NCBI RefSeq assembly: GCF_002104335.1
Contig: NZ_CP020867.1
Span: forward strand, 186,001 to 250,000
Direction: 5' to 3'
Source of the DNA: Campylobacter cuniculorum DSM 23162 = LMG 24588
GTDB taxonomy: Bacteria; Campylobacterota; Campylobacteria; Campylobacterales; Campylobacteraceae
DNA: 64,000 nucleotides
In this document: positions 9,412-19,785 of the stretch, piece by piece
Position numbering within the stretch: position 1 is the stretch's first letter
Layout of the letters: every line of letters starts with the position of its first letter
Made by a program: the position numbers and the translations under genes
Notes under the pieces: model-generated
Databases searched by the model: none
Seen by the model: only the letters and a program-made list of their open reading frames with translations
Told to the model about the DNA's origin: nothing

Positions 9412-10638
9412 ATGCAAATTCCTAGCAAATTAAAACCTTATTATGAAAATATAGTTTTTGAACAAGAAGACTCAAAGATGATTATTAATCTAGGTCCGCA
9501 ACACCCAAGTGCTCACGGGAATTTGCGTCTTATTTTGGAGCTTGATGGAGAGCAAGTTGTTAAAGCTTGTCCTAGTATAGGCTATATGCATCGTGGTATG
9601 GAAAAAATGGCTGAAAATATGATTTATCAAGAATTTATCCCCACCACAGATAGAATGGACTATATCGCCGCTTCTGCAAATAACTATGCTTATTGTGCTG
9701 CGGTAGAAAAACTTTGCGGTTTAGAAATTCCACGTCGTGCAGCTGTAATTCGCATGATACTTTTAGAACTTAATCGCATTGCCTCGCATTTGCTTTGGCT
9801 CGCCACACATGCCCTTGATATTGGTGCGATGAGCGTGTTTTTGTATTGTTTTAAAGACAGAGAATATGTGCTTGACTTGATTGAGAAGTATTGTGGAGCA
9901 AGATTGACTCATTCTTCGATGAGAATAGGCGGAGTGATGCTTGATTTACCTGAAGATTTTTTAACGGAACTTTTAGCCTTTTGTCAAAAATTTCCACAAT
10001 CTGTTAAAGAATATGAAGATTTGCTTGATGATAACAGAATTTGGCGTTTAAGAACTGAAAATATAGGAGTTGTAAGCAAAGAAAAGGCTTTAAATTGGGG
10101 CTGTAGCGGGGTGATGTTAAGAGCAAGTGGAGTAGAATACGATATTCGCAAAGAGGAGCCCTATTTATTGTATGATGAGCTTGATTTTGGTGTGCCTTAT
10201 GCGACTCAAGGAGATTCTTATGCCAGATATAAGGTTTATATGCAAGAATTTCGCGAGAGTTTAAAGATACTCAAACAATGCAGTGTGCTTTATAAAGACA
10301 CTCCCCCTGAAATTTTATGCAATCATCCAGAATATGTGAGTGCTTCTAAAGAGCAAATTTTAACTCAAAATTATTCTTTGATGCAACATTTTGTTTTAAT
10401 TACTCAAGGGCTTAAACCTCCTCAAGGTGAAGTTTATGTCCCAACCGAAAGTCCTAAAGGCGAACTTGGCTTTTTTATCCATTCAGATGGAAGTAGCAGA
10501 CCTTACAGACTTAAGGCTAGAACACCGAGTTTTTGGCATTGTGCATTTTTTGAAGAAATGCTTGTAGGAACTTATTTGGCTGATGTTGTAGCGATTATGG
10601 GTAATGTCAATATTGTTTTAGGTGAGATTGATAGATGA
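9412..10638 (+). CDS. nuoD: Complex I subunit D (quinone site)
   Basis: 49-kDa-type subunit that forms the quinone cavity with NuoB, 408 residues, full length. The loop [14 protein letters not shown] with its conserved histidines, GYMHRGMEK, and the C-terminal [18 protein letters not shown] are all intact. It overlaps the small downstream gene by 4 bp. Confidence 0.97.
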   Translation: MQIPSKLKPYYENIVFEQEDSKMIINLGPQHPSAHGNLRLILELDGEQVVKACPSIGYMHRGMEKMAENMIYQEFIPTTDRMDYIAASANNYAYCAAVEKLCGLEIPRRAAVIRMILLELNRIASHLLWLATHALDIGAMSVFLYCFKDREYVLDLIEKYCGARLTHSSMRIGGVMLDLPEDFLTELLAFCQKFPQSVKEYEDLLDDNRIWRLRTENIGVVSKEKALNWGCSGVMLRASGVEYDIRKEEPYLLYDELDFGVPYATQGDSYARYKVYMQEFRESLKILKQCSVLYKDTPPEILCNHPEYVSASKEQILTQNYSLMQHFVLITQGLKPPQGEVYVPTESPKGELGFFIHSDGSSRPYRLKARTPSFWHCAFFEEMLVGTYLADVVAIMGNVNIVLGEIDR

Positions 10639-10856
10639 GAAGGGTGGATTTAAGGAAAAGTAAAGATTTTTTTGAAGATTTAGCAAAAACAATCAAAGAA
10701 GCAAAAATTAATGAAGTTTTGGTAATACTTTTTGAAATTGGAGATTTTTCAGCAGTTGAAAAGAGTTTTTCTTTTGTTAAGGAACAAGGTTGTGAGCTTT
10801 TAAATTCTTTGAAATTTAATCAAGTTGATTGGACTATAGTCATAAAAAAGGTTTAA
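10635..10856 (+). CDS. Small complex I-associated protein in the nuoE position
   Basis: 73-residue protein without cysteines that could bind the NuoE 2Fe-2S cluster, so it is not a true NuoE. It sits exactly where nuoE is expected, with an ATGA overlap with nuoD. C. jejuni has an equivalent small gene (Cj1575c), and complex I there is reported to take electrons from flavodoxin rather than NADH. A role as an adaptor for that donor is inference. Confidence 0.75.
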   Translation: MRRVDLRKSKDFFEDLAKTIKEAKINEVLVILFEIGDFSAVEKSFSFVKEQGCELLNSLKFNQVDWTIVIKKV

Positions 10857-10861
10857 AAAAT

Positions 10862-11554
10862 ATGAGTTATGAAAAAGCATTTTGTTTTTTAGATATGTTA
10901 AGCCTTAAAAATAAAGCTCTGTGCGAAAAAATTAAAGGGGATAATATTAATATTTCTTGTCTTGAAGACAAAAAACTTCATGCAAAATTTTATAAATGCG
11001 AGATAGCAAGCATTTCTTTTGTCTTAGCTCTGCTTTGTAAATTACAAGGTGATAGTCAATTTAAAGCGTTTGATGAGGGTTATTTGAGTGCAGAATCTTG
11101 CTTAGGCGAAGAGGAAGCTTTAGAGCTTTTAGCCTTTTTAAAACAGGCAAAATGGTTGATTATTGATGCAAATTTAGAATTTCATAAAGATTTTGAGAAT
11201 ATTAAGTATTTTTTAAATTTTTTAAGCAAAGAATTTAAACTTCAAATCATAAACTCTAAAGAAGAAAAACAAGATTTTACAAATGCAAAATTTAATGGAC
11301 TGAAAGAACTTGATAATTACGATGGTTTAGTGCTTTTTAGGGTTAAAACCGAAGAAAATGTCCTGCAGTGTTCTCAACAATTTTTACAGATTGCAAAATG
11401 TGAAAATCATCAAATTGTTGAGCTCATTGGAAAGAATTTAAATCTTAAAGCAAAGCTTTGTTTAGATGAAAATTTACAAGGCACTATAGGATTTTTAGAT
11501 TTTGAAAATTCGGGTTTTGATTTTGTTCAGATTCGTGTAAAGGAAATAAAGTGA
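10862..11554 (+). CDS. Complex I-associated protein in the nuoF position
   Basis: 230 residues from ATG 10862; a TTG at 10829 is less likely because it lies inside the preceding gene. It lacks the NADH- and FMN-binding Rossmann motif and the cysteine cluster of NuoF, so it is not the NADH-oxidising subunit. The position matches C. jejuni Cj1574c. The C-terminal part (NLQGTIGFLDFENSGFDFVQ) is the best-structured region. Together with its 73-residue neighbour it replaces the NADH dehydrogenase module. It overlaps the nuoG start by 4 bp. Confidence 0.75.
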   Translation: MSYEKAFCFLDMLSLKNKALCEKIKGDNINISCLEDKKLHAKFYKCEIASISFVLALLCKLQGDSQFKAFDEGYLSAESCLGEEEALELLAFLKQAKWLIIDANLEFHKDFENIKYFLNFLSKEFKLQIINSKEEKQDFTNAKFNGLKELDNYDGLVLFRVKTEENVLQCSQQFLQIAKCENHQIVELIGKNLNLKAKLCLDENLQGTIGFLDFENSGFDFVQIRVKEIK

Positions 11555-14016
11555 CAATTACCATTAATGGCAAAGAATGCTTTTTTGACGAGGGTGAATA
11601 TATCCTTAATATTGCGAGAAGAAATGATATTTTTATTCCAGCGATTTGTTATCTAAGTGGCTGTAGTCCTACTTTGGCTTGTCGTATGTGTATGGTTGAA
11701 GCTGATGGAAAAAAGGTTTATTCTTGTAATACTAAGGCTAAAGATAAGATGGTTGTTGAAAGTGATTTGCAAAATTTATGGGATGAGCGCAATGAAATCA
11801 TGCAAGCTTATTGTATCAATCACCCTTTAGAATGTGGAGTTTGTGATAAATCAGGCGAGTGTGAGTTACAAAATTTCACACATAAGGCAAGGGTAAATAT
11901 ACAAAATCATTGGATTAAAGATACACATAAACCTCATAAAAAATGGGGTTTTATTAATTATGATCCCGCACTTTGTATTGTTTGTGAAAGATGTGTTACG
12001 GTTTGTAAGGATAAAATAGGCGAAAGTGCTTTAAAAACGATTCCAAGAGGAGGCGATAGCGTCGATAGCACCTTTAAAGAAACTATGGGTAAAGATGCCT
12101 ACGCGATTTGGACAAAATTTCAAAAGAGTTTGATTGCTCCTACAAAGGGGGATGTTTTGGATTGCTCTTTTTGTGGAGAATGCACGAGTGTTTGTCCTAC
12201 CGGAGCTCTTATTGGAGCTAGGTTTCAATACACATCAAATATTTGGGAGCTTAAAAGAATTCCAGCTTCAAATCCGCATTCTAGTGATTGTGAATTGATG
12301 TATTATGATATAAAACAAAGTGGTATTAGTGTGCAAAAACCTAAAATTTATAGAGTGAGTAATGATTTTGCATTTGCAAATTTAAATAAGGCTGCAAGAT
12401 ATGGTTATGATACACAAAATGAAGCTAAAAAGGACGAAAAGGCTTTTCAAACTTTGGTAAATCTTATTAAAACAGGTGAAATTAAAAATATTAAATTCAA
12501 CAGCTTTATTACAAATGAAGAGGCTTTAATTTTACAGAATCTCAAAAATAAATTCAATTTAAATTTAATCAATGATGAAGCTTTGGCTTTTAAAACTTTT
12601 TTAGAAGCATTCATTCTCAATGCAGGCGAATTTTATAATGCAACAAGCGAGGATATTGTTAAGAGTGATTTTTTAGTCGTCAGTGGGACCTTATTAAGAT
12701 ATGATGCTCCAACTTTAAGTTATAAAATCAATAATGCTTTAGTGATGAATAAAGGCTCGGGGCTTTATTTTCATCCTTTAGAAGATTTAGGTGTGCAAAA
12801 ATACTCTAAAAATTTTATTTCTTGTATCCATAAAAGCGGACAAGAGGAACAAATTTTATATTTTTTACTTCAAAAATTCACTCAAGATGAAGAAATAAAA
12901 AACAAACTCAATTCTTTTGTAACTCAAGAATTAAAAGAAATTGAAGAAAGTGTTAATGAGGAGATTACAGAAGAAGTTTTAGAAAAAGATGAAAATGGAA
13001 ACGAGATTAAAAAAGAAGTTAAAAAAACCATCAGTAAAAAAATTAAAAAAAATATAGAAGTAAGCCGTTCAATATTTGCTAAAAATTTAGGTTTGGATGA
13101 GGATAAATTGCAAGAATTACTCCTTAAAAAAAATAATTTTGTTTTAGTGATAGGAAGTGATTTTTATTTCCATAAAGATGCTTTAAAATTAGCAAAACTC
13201 TTAGCACTCATTCAAAAAACAACACCTTTTAAAATCTTTTTAAATCCTACTCATACAAATACTTTGGGCGTTTCTTTGCTTTGCGATTTGACAAAAACGA
13301 GTGAGGGTAAAATTTTAGGATATAACGAAAAGGGAGATTTTAGTTTTTCTTATGAAGAGTATAGTGATTTGGCGAGTTCAAGCTTAAATCAACAAGAGGG
13401 GACCTTTTTAAATTACGATAAAAGAATTGTTCCTACAAATGCAGCCTTAGAATTTGGAGGTTATTTTCTCAATGATTTAGCCAATGCCTTAGGTTTTGAT
13501 GAGCCTTATACGATTTCTTATACCAAGCGACTTCCTATTAATAAAGGCTTTTCTCCGCTTGATTTTGATAGTTTAGAAAATCATTATACCAATGGAGGAG
13601 AGAACAAAAGAGGCTATCTTTTAAATTTAGAAGCCTTTAAAAACAAAGCTTCATTAGAATTGATTTTACCCAATGCAGAGCTTCAAAATTTAGAGCCCAA
13701 AGAAAATGAAATTTTACTTTATAGTGCAAATCCTAGTTATCAGTTTGGTAGATTTTCCAATCGTTCAAGTGCCTTGAATGAAGTTATTTTTTTGGGAGTG
13801 GGAGAAAATTTAGCACAAAATTTGGGATTAAAAGATAAAGAAGTGATTAAACTTAAACTTAAAAACAAAGAGTTAAGCTTAAGCATTAAGGTTGATAAAG
13901 ATATTAAAACAGGAGCTTATTTGCCATATTTTGATGAAAAAATGGATACTTTGGAATTTTTCGATGAAAGATTTATTTGTGCTGAAATTTCAAAAATAGG
14001 AATAAACAATGAGTGA
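11551..14016 (+). CDS. nuoG: Complex I subunit G
   Basis: Largest peripheral subunit, 821 residues from a GTG at 11551. Residues 1-80 are a 2Fe-2S ferredoxin domain (CYLSGCSPTLACRMC). The following cluster motifs HPLECGVCDKSGEC, CIVCERCVTVC and CSFCGECTSVCPTGAL carry the electron wire. The rest is a molybdopterin-oxidoreductase-like fold. Around residues 470-510 there is a lysine/glutamate-rich insertion (KDENGNEIKKEVKK), probably a surface loop. It presumably receives electrons from the replaced NuoE/F module. Confidence 0.95.
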   Translation: MTITINGKECFFDEGEYILNIARRNDIFIPAICYLSGCSPTLACRMCMVEADGKKVYSCNTKAKDKMVVESDLQNLWDERNEIMQAYCINHPLECGVCDKSGECELQNFTHKARVNIQNHWIKDTHKPHKKWGFINYDPALCIVCERCVTVCKDKIGESALKTIPRGGDSVDSTFKETMGKDAYAIWTKFQKSLIAPTKGDVLDCSFCGECTSVCPTGALIGARFQYTSNIWELKRIPASNPHSSDCELMYYDIKQSGISVQKPKIYRVSNDFAFANLNKAARYGYDTQNEAKKDEKAFQTLVNLIKTGEIKNIKFNSFITNEEALILQNLKNKFNLNLINDEALAFKTFLEAFILNAGEFYNATSEDIVKSDFLVVSGTLLRYDAPTLSYKINNALVMNKGSGLYFHPLEDLGVQKYSKNFISCIHKSGQEEQILYFLLQKFTQDEEIKNKLNSFVTQELKEIEESVNEEITEEVLEKDENGNEIKKEVKKTISKKIKKNIEVSRSIFAKNLGLDEDKLQELLLKKNNFVLVIGSDFYFHKDALKLAKLLALIQKTTPFKIFLNPTHTNTLGVSLLCDLTKTSEGKILGYNEKGDFSFSYEEYSDLASSSLNQQEGTFLNYDKRIVPTNAALEFGGYFLNDLANALGFDEPYTISYTKRLPINKGFSPLDFDSLENHYTNGGENKRGYLLNLEAFKNKASLELILPNAELQNLEPKENEILLYSANPSYQFGRFSNRSSALNEVIFLGVGENLAQNLGLKDKEVIKLKLKNKELSLSIKVDKDIKTGAYLPYFDEKMDTLEFFDERFICAEISKIGINNE

Positions 14017-15007
14017 TTTTGCTTTTTTTGCTCTTGAAACTTTTATAAAATGTTTGATTGTATTAGCGATTTTTGCTTCTTTAGCTGGTTTGGCAACCTA
14101 TGCAGAAAGAAAGATTTTAGCTTATTTTCAAAGACGCGTAGGTCCTGATATGGTAGGACCTTTTGGACTCATTCAGCTTGTAGCGGATATGATTAAGCTT
14201 TTTACGAAAGAAGATATTATCCCTTCAAATTCGCAAAAAATTATCTTTGCTATTGCTCCTTTGATTGCAGCTATTTGTGCTTTTGTGTCTTTAGCAGCCA
14301 TTCCAATGTTGCCTGAATTCACTCTTTTTGGACATACCATTAAACCTATTATTGCAGATATTAATGCGGCTTTACTTTTTATCATCGGCACTTCTGGGCT
14401 TTGTTTTTATGCTGTATTTTTGGGTGGAATTGCAAGCAATAACAAATACTCTATCATAGGTGGTGCAAGAGCTTTGGTAGCAATCATTTCTTATGAGAGT
14501 GTTGGAGCCTTAGCCTTGATTGCTGTTGTTATGCTGACGGGTTCTTTTTCTTTAGTTGAAATCAATCATTATCAAAATGATGGTTTATTTTCGTGGTTGA
14601 TTTTTAAACAACCTTTAGCCTTTGTGCTTTTTGTGATTGCATTGTTTATTGAAACCAATAGAACTCCTCTTTGTTTAACCGAAAATGAAGCGGATATTGT
14701 TGCAGGTTATGGAACGGAATATTCAGGTTTGCGTTGGAGTATGTTTTTTATCGGAGAATACACAAGTATGATAGCCGGAGCACTCTTAATTACGCTTTTG
14801 TTTTTAGGGGGGTTTAATGATTTTTGGATTATTCCGGGTTGGATTATGATGATTTTAAAATCAAGCTTTGTTTTCTTTTGGTATTTTTGGGCAAGAGCAG
14901 CGTTTCCTCAACTTCGTCCGGATCAAGTGATGAAGATGTGTTATTTGATTTTAATTCCTTTAGCGGTGCTTAATCTTTTATTCACTGCTTTAGCAATTTT
15001 AGTTTAA
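14009..15007 (+). CDS. nuoH: Complex I subunit H
   Basis: Membrane subunit linking the quinone cavity to the proton channels, 332 residues with about eight helices. The conserved section [18 protein letters not shown] and the loop [20 protein letters not shown] are present. The latter is usually RTPFDLPEAE; the CLTENE variant is typical of epsilonproteobacteria. It overlaps nuoG by 8 bp. Confidence 0.96.
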   Translation: MSDFAFFALETFIKCLIVLAIFASLAGLATYAERKILAYFQRRVGPDMVGPFGLIQLVADMIKLFTKEDIIPSNSQKIIFAIAPLIAAICAFVSLAAIPMLPEFTLFGHTIKPIIADINAALLFIIGTSGLCFYAVFLGGIASNNKYSIIGGARALVAIISYESVGALALIAVVMLTGSFSLVEINHYQNDGLFSWLIFKQPLAFVLFVIALFIETNRTPLCLTENEADIVAGYGTEYSGLRWSMFFIGEYTSMIAGALLITLLFLGGFNDFWIIPGWIMMILKSSFVFFWYFWARAAFPQLRPDQVMKMCYLILIPLAVLNLLFTALAILV

Positions 15008-15018
15008 AGGATTTTGTG

Positions 15019-15690
15019 ATGAAAAACTATTACTTAGTTGATGAAAAAAGAAAAAATCCTAATACAATCTGGCAAAAAATCTCTCAAGCTTTATATAGAA
15101 GCATTAAACTTGAACTTTTTGTGGGGCTTTTTGTAGTGATGCGTCAAATGCTTCAAAGAAATAATAGCGTTACTATCAAATACCCCTTTGAAAAAGTGGA
15201 ACTTAACGAAAGATACAGAGCTGTGCATAGATTGATGCGTTTTATAGAAAGCGAAAATGAAAGATGCATAGGTTGTGGGCTTTGTGAAAAAATTTGTATC
15301 AGTAATTGTATAAGAATGGAAACTTCTTTAGATGAAGAGGGACGGAAAAAAGTTGGAAATTATAGCATTAATTTAGGGCGTTGTATTTATTGTGGTTTTT
15401 GTGCTGAAGTTTGCCCTGAACTTGCTATTGTTCATGGAAAAGAATACGAAAACGCAGCCGAACAAAGATCATATTTTGGTTATAAACAAGATTTTCTTAC
15501 TCCCATTGATAAACTTAAGAATCAAGTTGAATTTGAGGGTGCTGGAAGTCTTAGAAAAGATGCCGATGATTTTGTTAAAAAAACACCTAATTATTATGAT
15601 GTTTTAAAGTCCAGAGAAGAGCATTTATGCGATGAAAAAAGCTGTGTTTTACATAATTCACCTAAAGAAGTTGAAGGAAAAGTGCAATGA
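15019..15690 (+). CDS. nuoI: Complex I subunit I (two 4Fe-4S clusters)
   Basis: Ferredoxin-like subunit carrying clusters N6a and N6b, 223 residues from ATG 15019 (a GTG lies one codon before). Ligand motifs are [15 protein letters not shown] and [13 protein letters not shown]. In the first motif the usual CP pair is CI. A 60-residue C-terminal tail extends beyond the core. Next gene nuoJ overlaps by 4 bp. Confidence 0.96.
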   Translation: MKNYYLVDEKRKNPNTIWQKISQALYRSIKLELFVGLFVVMRQMLQRNNSVTIKYPFEKVELNERYRAVHRLMRFIESENERCIGCGLCEKICISNCIRMETSLDEEGRKKVGNYSINLGRCIYCGFCAEVCPELAIVHGKEYENAAEQRSYFGYKQDFLTPIDKLKNQVEFEGAGSLRKDADDFVKKTPNYYDVLKSREEHLCDEKSCVLHNSPKEVEGKVQ

Positions 15691-16205
15691 TAGAGGAATT
15701 AGCATTTTATTTTTTTTCTGTGATAGTACTCGGCTTTTTTTTAATAGCCGTTTTAAGTAAAAATATGCTCTATGCTCTCTCAGCTTTGGCTGCGGGAATG
15801 GTCTTCTTGTCAGGATTTTATTTCCTTTTAAATGCCGAATTTTTAGGAGTGATTCAAATCATCGTTTATAGCGGGGCTGTCTTAGGGCTTTATAGTTTTG
15901 CAATGATGTTTTTTGACTCTTCTAAAGAATTTAAAGAAAATTTAAAGTCTAAAAAAAGATTTTTTATCTTGATTGTTTTGAGTGCCTTTTTGCTTTTAGC
16001 TATGTTTAGTGGCTTTAAAATTCAAAACATCGATACAGATTTAGCTTTACAAGAACTTGCATTCTTTGATATAAACAAACAACTTGCTTTTGCAGTTTTT
16101 TCTAAATACCTTTTAGCTTTTGAATTCATTGCAATCTTGCTTTTAATTGCTCTTGTTTGTGCCATTTTACTCACTCATAAAGATCTTCTTAAGGAAAAAC
16201 AATGA
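15687..16205 (+). CDS. nuoJ: Complex I subunit J
   Basis: Membrane subunit, 172 residues with five predicted helices. The third helix ([20 protein letters not shown]) contains the conserved kinked region implicated in proton pumping. Overlaps nuoI and nuoK by 4 bp each. Confidence 0.95.
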   Translation: MIEELAFYFFSVIVLGFFLIAVLSKNMLYALSALAAGMVFLSGFYFLLNAEFLGVIQIIVYSGAVLGLYSFAMMFFDSSKEFKENLKSKKRFFILIVLSAFLLLAMFSGFKIQNIDTDLALQELAFFDINKQLAFAVFSKYLLAFEFIAILLLIALVCAILLTHKDLLKEKQ

Positions 16206-16498
16206 TAGAAAAATATTTTATCATCGCTATTTTGATGTTTGTGATAGGTCTTATAGGAATTTTAAAAAGACAAAATCTCATCATGCTTTTTATTTCAAGC
16301 GAAATTTTACTCAATAGTGCAAATTTAGCTTTAATCGCCGCTTCAAAAATGCACAATGATTTAAATGGACAAGTTTTTGCACTTTTTATAATGGGTGTTG
16401 CAGCTTGCGAGGTGGCTGTTGGAATTTCTCTTTGTGTGCTTTGGTATAGAAAAAAAGGCACTTTAGAGCTTAAAAGCCTTAAAGAAGTAGAGGCTTAA
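16202..16498 (+). CDS. nuoK: Complex I subunit K
   Basis: Small three-helix membrane subunit, 98 residues, normal length. Conserved glutamates are seen in ISSEILLNSANLALIA and VAACEVAVGISLCVLWYR. Overlaps nuoJ by 4 bp; nuoL starts 1 nt after its stop. Confidence 0.95.
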   Translation: MIEKYFIIAILMFVIGLIGILKRQNLIMLFISSEILLNSANLALIAASKMHNDLNGQVFALFIMGVAACEVAVGISLCVLWYRKKGTLELKSLKEVEA

Positions 16499-16499
16499 G

Positions 16500-18296
16500 A
16501 TGCAGAATTTAGCTTTAATTTCACTTTTTAGCCCCTTTGTGGCTTTTTTGTTTGCTTCGTTTTTTTCTTTAGGTCAAAAGAGAATTATTCTGGGTTATAT
16601 TTGTTCTTTATTGATTTCTTTTAGTGCTATAAGCTCTTTGATTTTGCTTTTTTATAATCAAAGTTTTAATATCATTCTTTTTGAGTGGATTAGCATTATC
16701 GGACTTTCTTTTGGTTTTAGTATTGATAGCATTTCTTTAGTGATGATGAGTGTTGTAGGGATTGTCGCTTCTTTAGTGCATTTTTATAGTATTTTTTATA
16801 TGAAAGATGATGAAGGCTTTAATAAATATTTTTCCTATCTGGCTCTTTTTGTTTTTTCTATGCTTTTTTTAGTTATGAGTGATAATTTCTTAGGGCTTTT
16901 TGTTGGTTGGGAAGGTGTTGGGCTTTGTTCTTGGTTGCTCATAGGTTTTTGGTATAAAAACGATCGGTACTCTTTTGCAGCAAATGAAGCTTTTATAATG
17001 AATAGAATTGCCGACCTTGGAATGCTTTTGGGAATTTTTTGGCTTTATTATCAAGTGGGAAGCTTACAATATGAAGAAGTTTTTAATTCAGTCTCAAGTG
17101 TAGAGCATTCAGCCTTAGTTTTCATAGCAGCTTGTTTGTTTATCGGTGCTATGGGAAAATCTGCTCAATTTCCTTTTCATACTTGGCTTGCAGATGCTAT
17201 GGCCGGACCTACTCCTGTATCTGCACTCATTCACGCTGCGACTATGGTTACAGCGGGAGTGTATTTGGTGATTCGTGCAAATGCAATTTATGATTTAGTA
17301 CCTGAAGTGGGTTATATTATCTCTCTTATCGGTGCTTTTGTGGCTCTTTTTGCTGCTTCTATGGCTTTAGTCGCAAATGATTTAAAACGTATTATTGCGT
17401 ATTCTACTCTTTCACAGCTGGGTTATATGTTTGTAGCAGCTGGGCTTGGAGCTTATGGAATCGCTTTATTTCACTTAGTCACTCACGCGTTTTTTAAATC
17501 TTTACTCTTCTTAGGTGCGGGAAATGTTATGCATGCTATGAATGATAATTTAGACATTAAAAAAATGGGAGGACTTTATAAACCTTTAAAAATCACCGCA
17601 ATTTTTATGACAATAGGTTCTTTGGCTTTAGCAGGAATTTATCCTTTTGCTGGATTTTTTTCAAAAGATTTAATTTTGGGTTATTCTTTTATTTCTTTTC
17701 ATCATGGAATTTTTTTAGTGCTTTTAATCGCTGCTTTTATGACTGCATTTTATAGTTTTAGACTCTTAATGCTTGTATTTTTTACCCCGCAAAGGCATTC
17801 TTTACATCCGCACGAAGCCGGTAAAATAGCACTTTTAGCCATGAGTCCTTTAGTGATTTTAGCCATAATTTCAGGTTTTTTTGAACATAAATTTTTTGAA
17901 TACATAGAGACTAAATTAGTCCTTATTAACGCACAAAATACCTTAGTGATGATTCTAGCAAGCACAGCAGCAATTTTAGGTGTGCTTTTAGTTATCATAG
18001 CCTATAAAAAATCTTGGTTTAAGCCTAGCATAGAACAGAAAAGTATCTATAAACTTTTAAGTAATGATTATTTTATACCAAAATTTTATCAAGAATTTAT
18101 GGTCAATATTTTTTCTAATCTGTGTTCCGTATTTAAACATTGCGATATTTACATTTTTGATGCTTGTGTTGAGAAAATTTCTTGTTTTGTTAATCTGCTT
18201 GCAAAAAGAATCATAATGCCAAATAGCCTTTCTTTAATGCTTCAGTTTTTGGTGGGTGCTTTTATCGTTTTACTTCTTTTAGTATGGGTGGTTTGA
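16500..18296 (+). CDS. nuoL: Complex I subunit L (antiporter-like)
   Basis: Largest antiporter-like proton channel subunit, 598 residues with about 16 helices including the long lateral C-terminal helix. Signature regions are NFLGLFVGWEGVGLCSWLLI, FHTWLADAMAGPTPVSALIH and LKRIIAYSTLSQLGYMF. Directly follows nuoK and precedes nuoM by 1 nt. Confidence 0.97.
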   Translation: MQNLALISLFSPFVAFLFASFFSLGQKRIILGYICSLLISFSAISSLILLFYNQSFNIILFEWISIIGLSFGFSIDSISLVMMSVVGIVASLVHFYSIFYMKDDEGFNKYFSYLALFVFSMLFLVMSDNFLGLFVGWEGVGLCSWLLIGFWYKNDRYSFAANEAFIMNRIADLGMLLGIFWLYYQVGSLQYEEVFNSVSSVEHSALVFIAACLFIGAMGKSAQFPFHTWLADAMAGPTPVSALIHAATMVTAGVYLVIRANAIYDLVPEVGYIISLIGAFVALFAASMALVANDLKRIIAYSTLSQLGYMFVAAGLGAYGIALFHLVTHAFFKSLLFLGAGNVMHAMNDNLDIKKMGGLYKPLKITAIFMTIGSLALAGIYPFAGFFSKDLILGYSFISFHHGIFLVLLIAAFMTAFYSFRLLMLVFFTPQRHSLHPHEAGKIALLAMSPLVILAIISGFFEHKFFEYIETKLVLINAQNTLVMILASTAAILGVLLVIIAYKKSWFKPSIEQKSIYKLLSNDYFIPKFYQEFMVNIFSNLCSVFKHCDIYIFDACVEKISCFVNLLAKRIIMPNSLSLMLQFLVGAFIVLLLLVWVV

Positions 18297-18297
18297 T

Positions 18298-19785
18298 ATG
18301 CTAAATTATTTGATATTTTTTCCTTTAATTGCTGCCTTTGCAGTGCTTATTTTAAATCGTGGTGGAGTTAAAATTTTTAGTGTTGGCGTCAGTTTGATGA
18401 TTTTAGTGCTTAATGGAAAAATTTTTATAGACTATTTAGATGGAGTGAATTTTGATTTTAAATTAGGTTCTAAAATTTTAAACCTTTTTAATTATCACAT
18501 TGGTGTTGATAGCATAGCTTTAATCTTAATGCTCCTTTCTTCTTTAATCATTTTTCTTTCTTTTTTATTTTTAAAAATTGAAAAAAGGGCTATGGTTTGT
18601 GCAATTTTCTTTTTAGAATTTGCCATAATGGGACTTTTTAGTGCTTTAAACGCCTTGCTTTTTTATGTATTTTGGGAATTCTCTCTTTTACCACTCATTT
18701 ATATTATAGGAGTTTATGGGAAAGATTTTAGAGCTGGGATTAAATTTTTCATTTATGCTTTTGCGGGTTCAATTTTAATGCTCGTTGCAATGATTTATCT
18801 TGCATATTTAAATTGTACGCTTTTAAATATTTGGACTTTTGATTTAGAGATTTGGAAAAACAATGTTTCTGCAGCAAGTTTTAAAGAACAGCTTTTCCTT
18901 TTTGCGGCGTTTTTTGTCGCTTTTGCAATTAAATCTCCACTTTTTCCTTTTCACACTTGGGCTCCAAAGGTCTATGCAAACGCACCGGTTTTGGTTTCTG
19001 TAATGCTTGTGGCTTTTAAAATGGCACCTTTTGGTTTTTTACGATTTTGTTTGCCACTTTTTCCGGATGCAAGTGTATATTTTACACCATTGATTGCCGC
19101 TTTGTGTATAGTGAGTGTGATTTATTGTGCTTTGATTGCTTTTAGAGCAAAAGATTTAAGAGAACTCATCGCATATAGTTCTATCTCTCATATAGGGATT
19201 ATGATACTTGGAATTTTTTCTTTCAATGATTTAGCCCTTAGCGGTTCAGTGTTTTATATGTTTGCCCATGGACTTGTAACTGCGGCTTTATTTTTAATGG
19301 CACAAAGTTTGTATGAAAGATATAAAACTACGGAATTAAATTTCTATCATTCTTTAGCCTCCCATGCCCCTTCTTTTGCGATTTTCTTTTCTATTTTAGT
19401 TTTAGCGAGTGTATCTTTACCTTTAACTCTATCCTTCGTGGGTGAATTTTTAATTCTTTTAGGGGTTGCAAAACTTAATCTACTCTATAGTTTTTTAGCA
19501 GGATTTGTAGTGATTTTGGGAGCGGTTTATATGTTAAATCTTTTTAGAAAAATATTTTTTATGCAAAAAGAGGGAGAAATCGCAAAATTTAATTTGCATT
19601 TAAGAGAAACTCTTGCTTTGATTCCTATTGTGTTTTTAATTTTTTATTTAGGAATTGCACCAAAAATTTTTTTAGATCCCCTCCAAAAAGATGCAAAAAT
19701 TTTGTTAGAAATTATGAATTTAAGAGCAGTTGAGCAAAATACTTTAGATTTTTTGTCTAAAATAGGAGAAAGCAATGCTAAATGA
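18298..19785 (+). CDS. nuoM: Complex I subunit M (antiporter-like)
   Basis: Second antiporter-like channel, 495 residues with about 14 helices. The conserved FPFHTWAPKVYANAPV and LRELIAYSSISHIGIM motifs are intact, with the catalytic-type lysine and glutamate (FWEFSLLPLIYIIG). Overlaps nuoN by 11 bp. Confidence 0.97.
   Translation: MLNYLIFFPLIAAFAVLILNRGGVKIFSVGVSLMILVLNGKIFIDYLDGVNFDFKLGSKILNLFNYHIGVDSIALILMLLSSLIIFLSFLFLKIEKRAMVCAIFFLEFAIMGLFSALNALLFYVFWEFSLLPLIYIIGVYGKDFRAGIKFFIYAFAGSILMLVAMIYLAYLNCTLLNIWTFDLEIWKNNVSAASFKEQLFLFAAFFVAFAIKSPLFPFHTWAPKVYANAPVLVSVMLVAFKMAPFGFLRFCLPLFPDASVYFTPLIAALCIVSVIYCALIAFRAKDLRELIAYSSISHIGIMILGIFSFNDLALSGSVFYMFAHGLVTAALFLMAQSLYERYKTTELNFYHSLASHAPSFAIFFSILVLASVSLPLTLSFVGEFLILLGVAKLNLLYSFLAGFVVILGAVYMLNLFRKIFFMQKEGEIAKFNLHLRETLALIPIVFLIFYLGIAPKIFLDPLQKDAKILLEIMNLRAVEQNTLDFLSKIGESNAK

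Noticed and set aside
14803-14812. Run of six G in nuoH as a possible phase-variable site
   Set aside because: Six G is shorter than the tracts known to slip often, and nuoH is a core respiratory gene.
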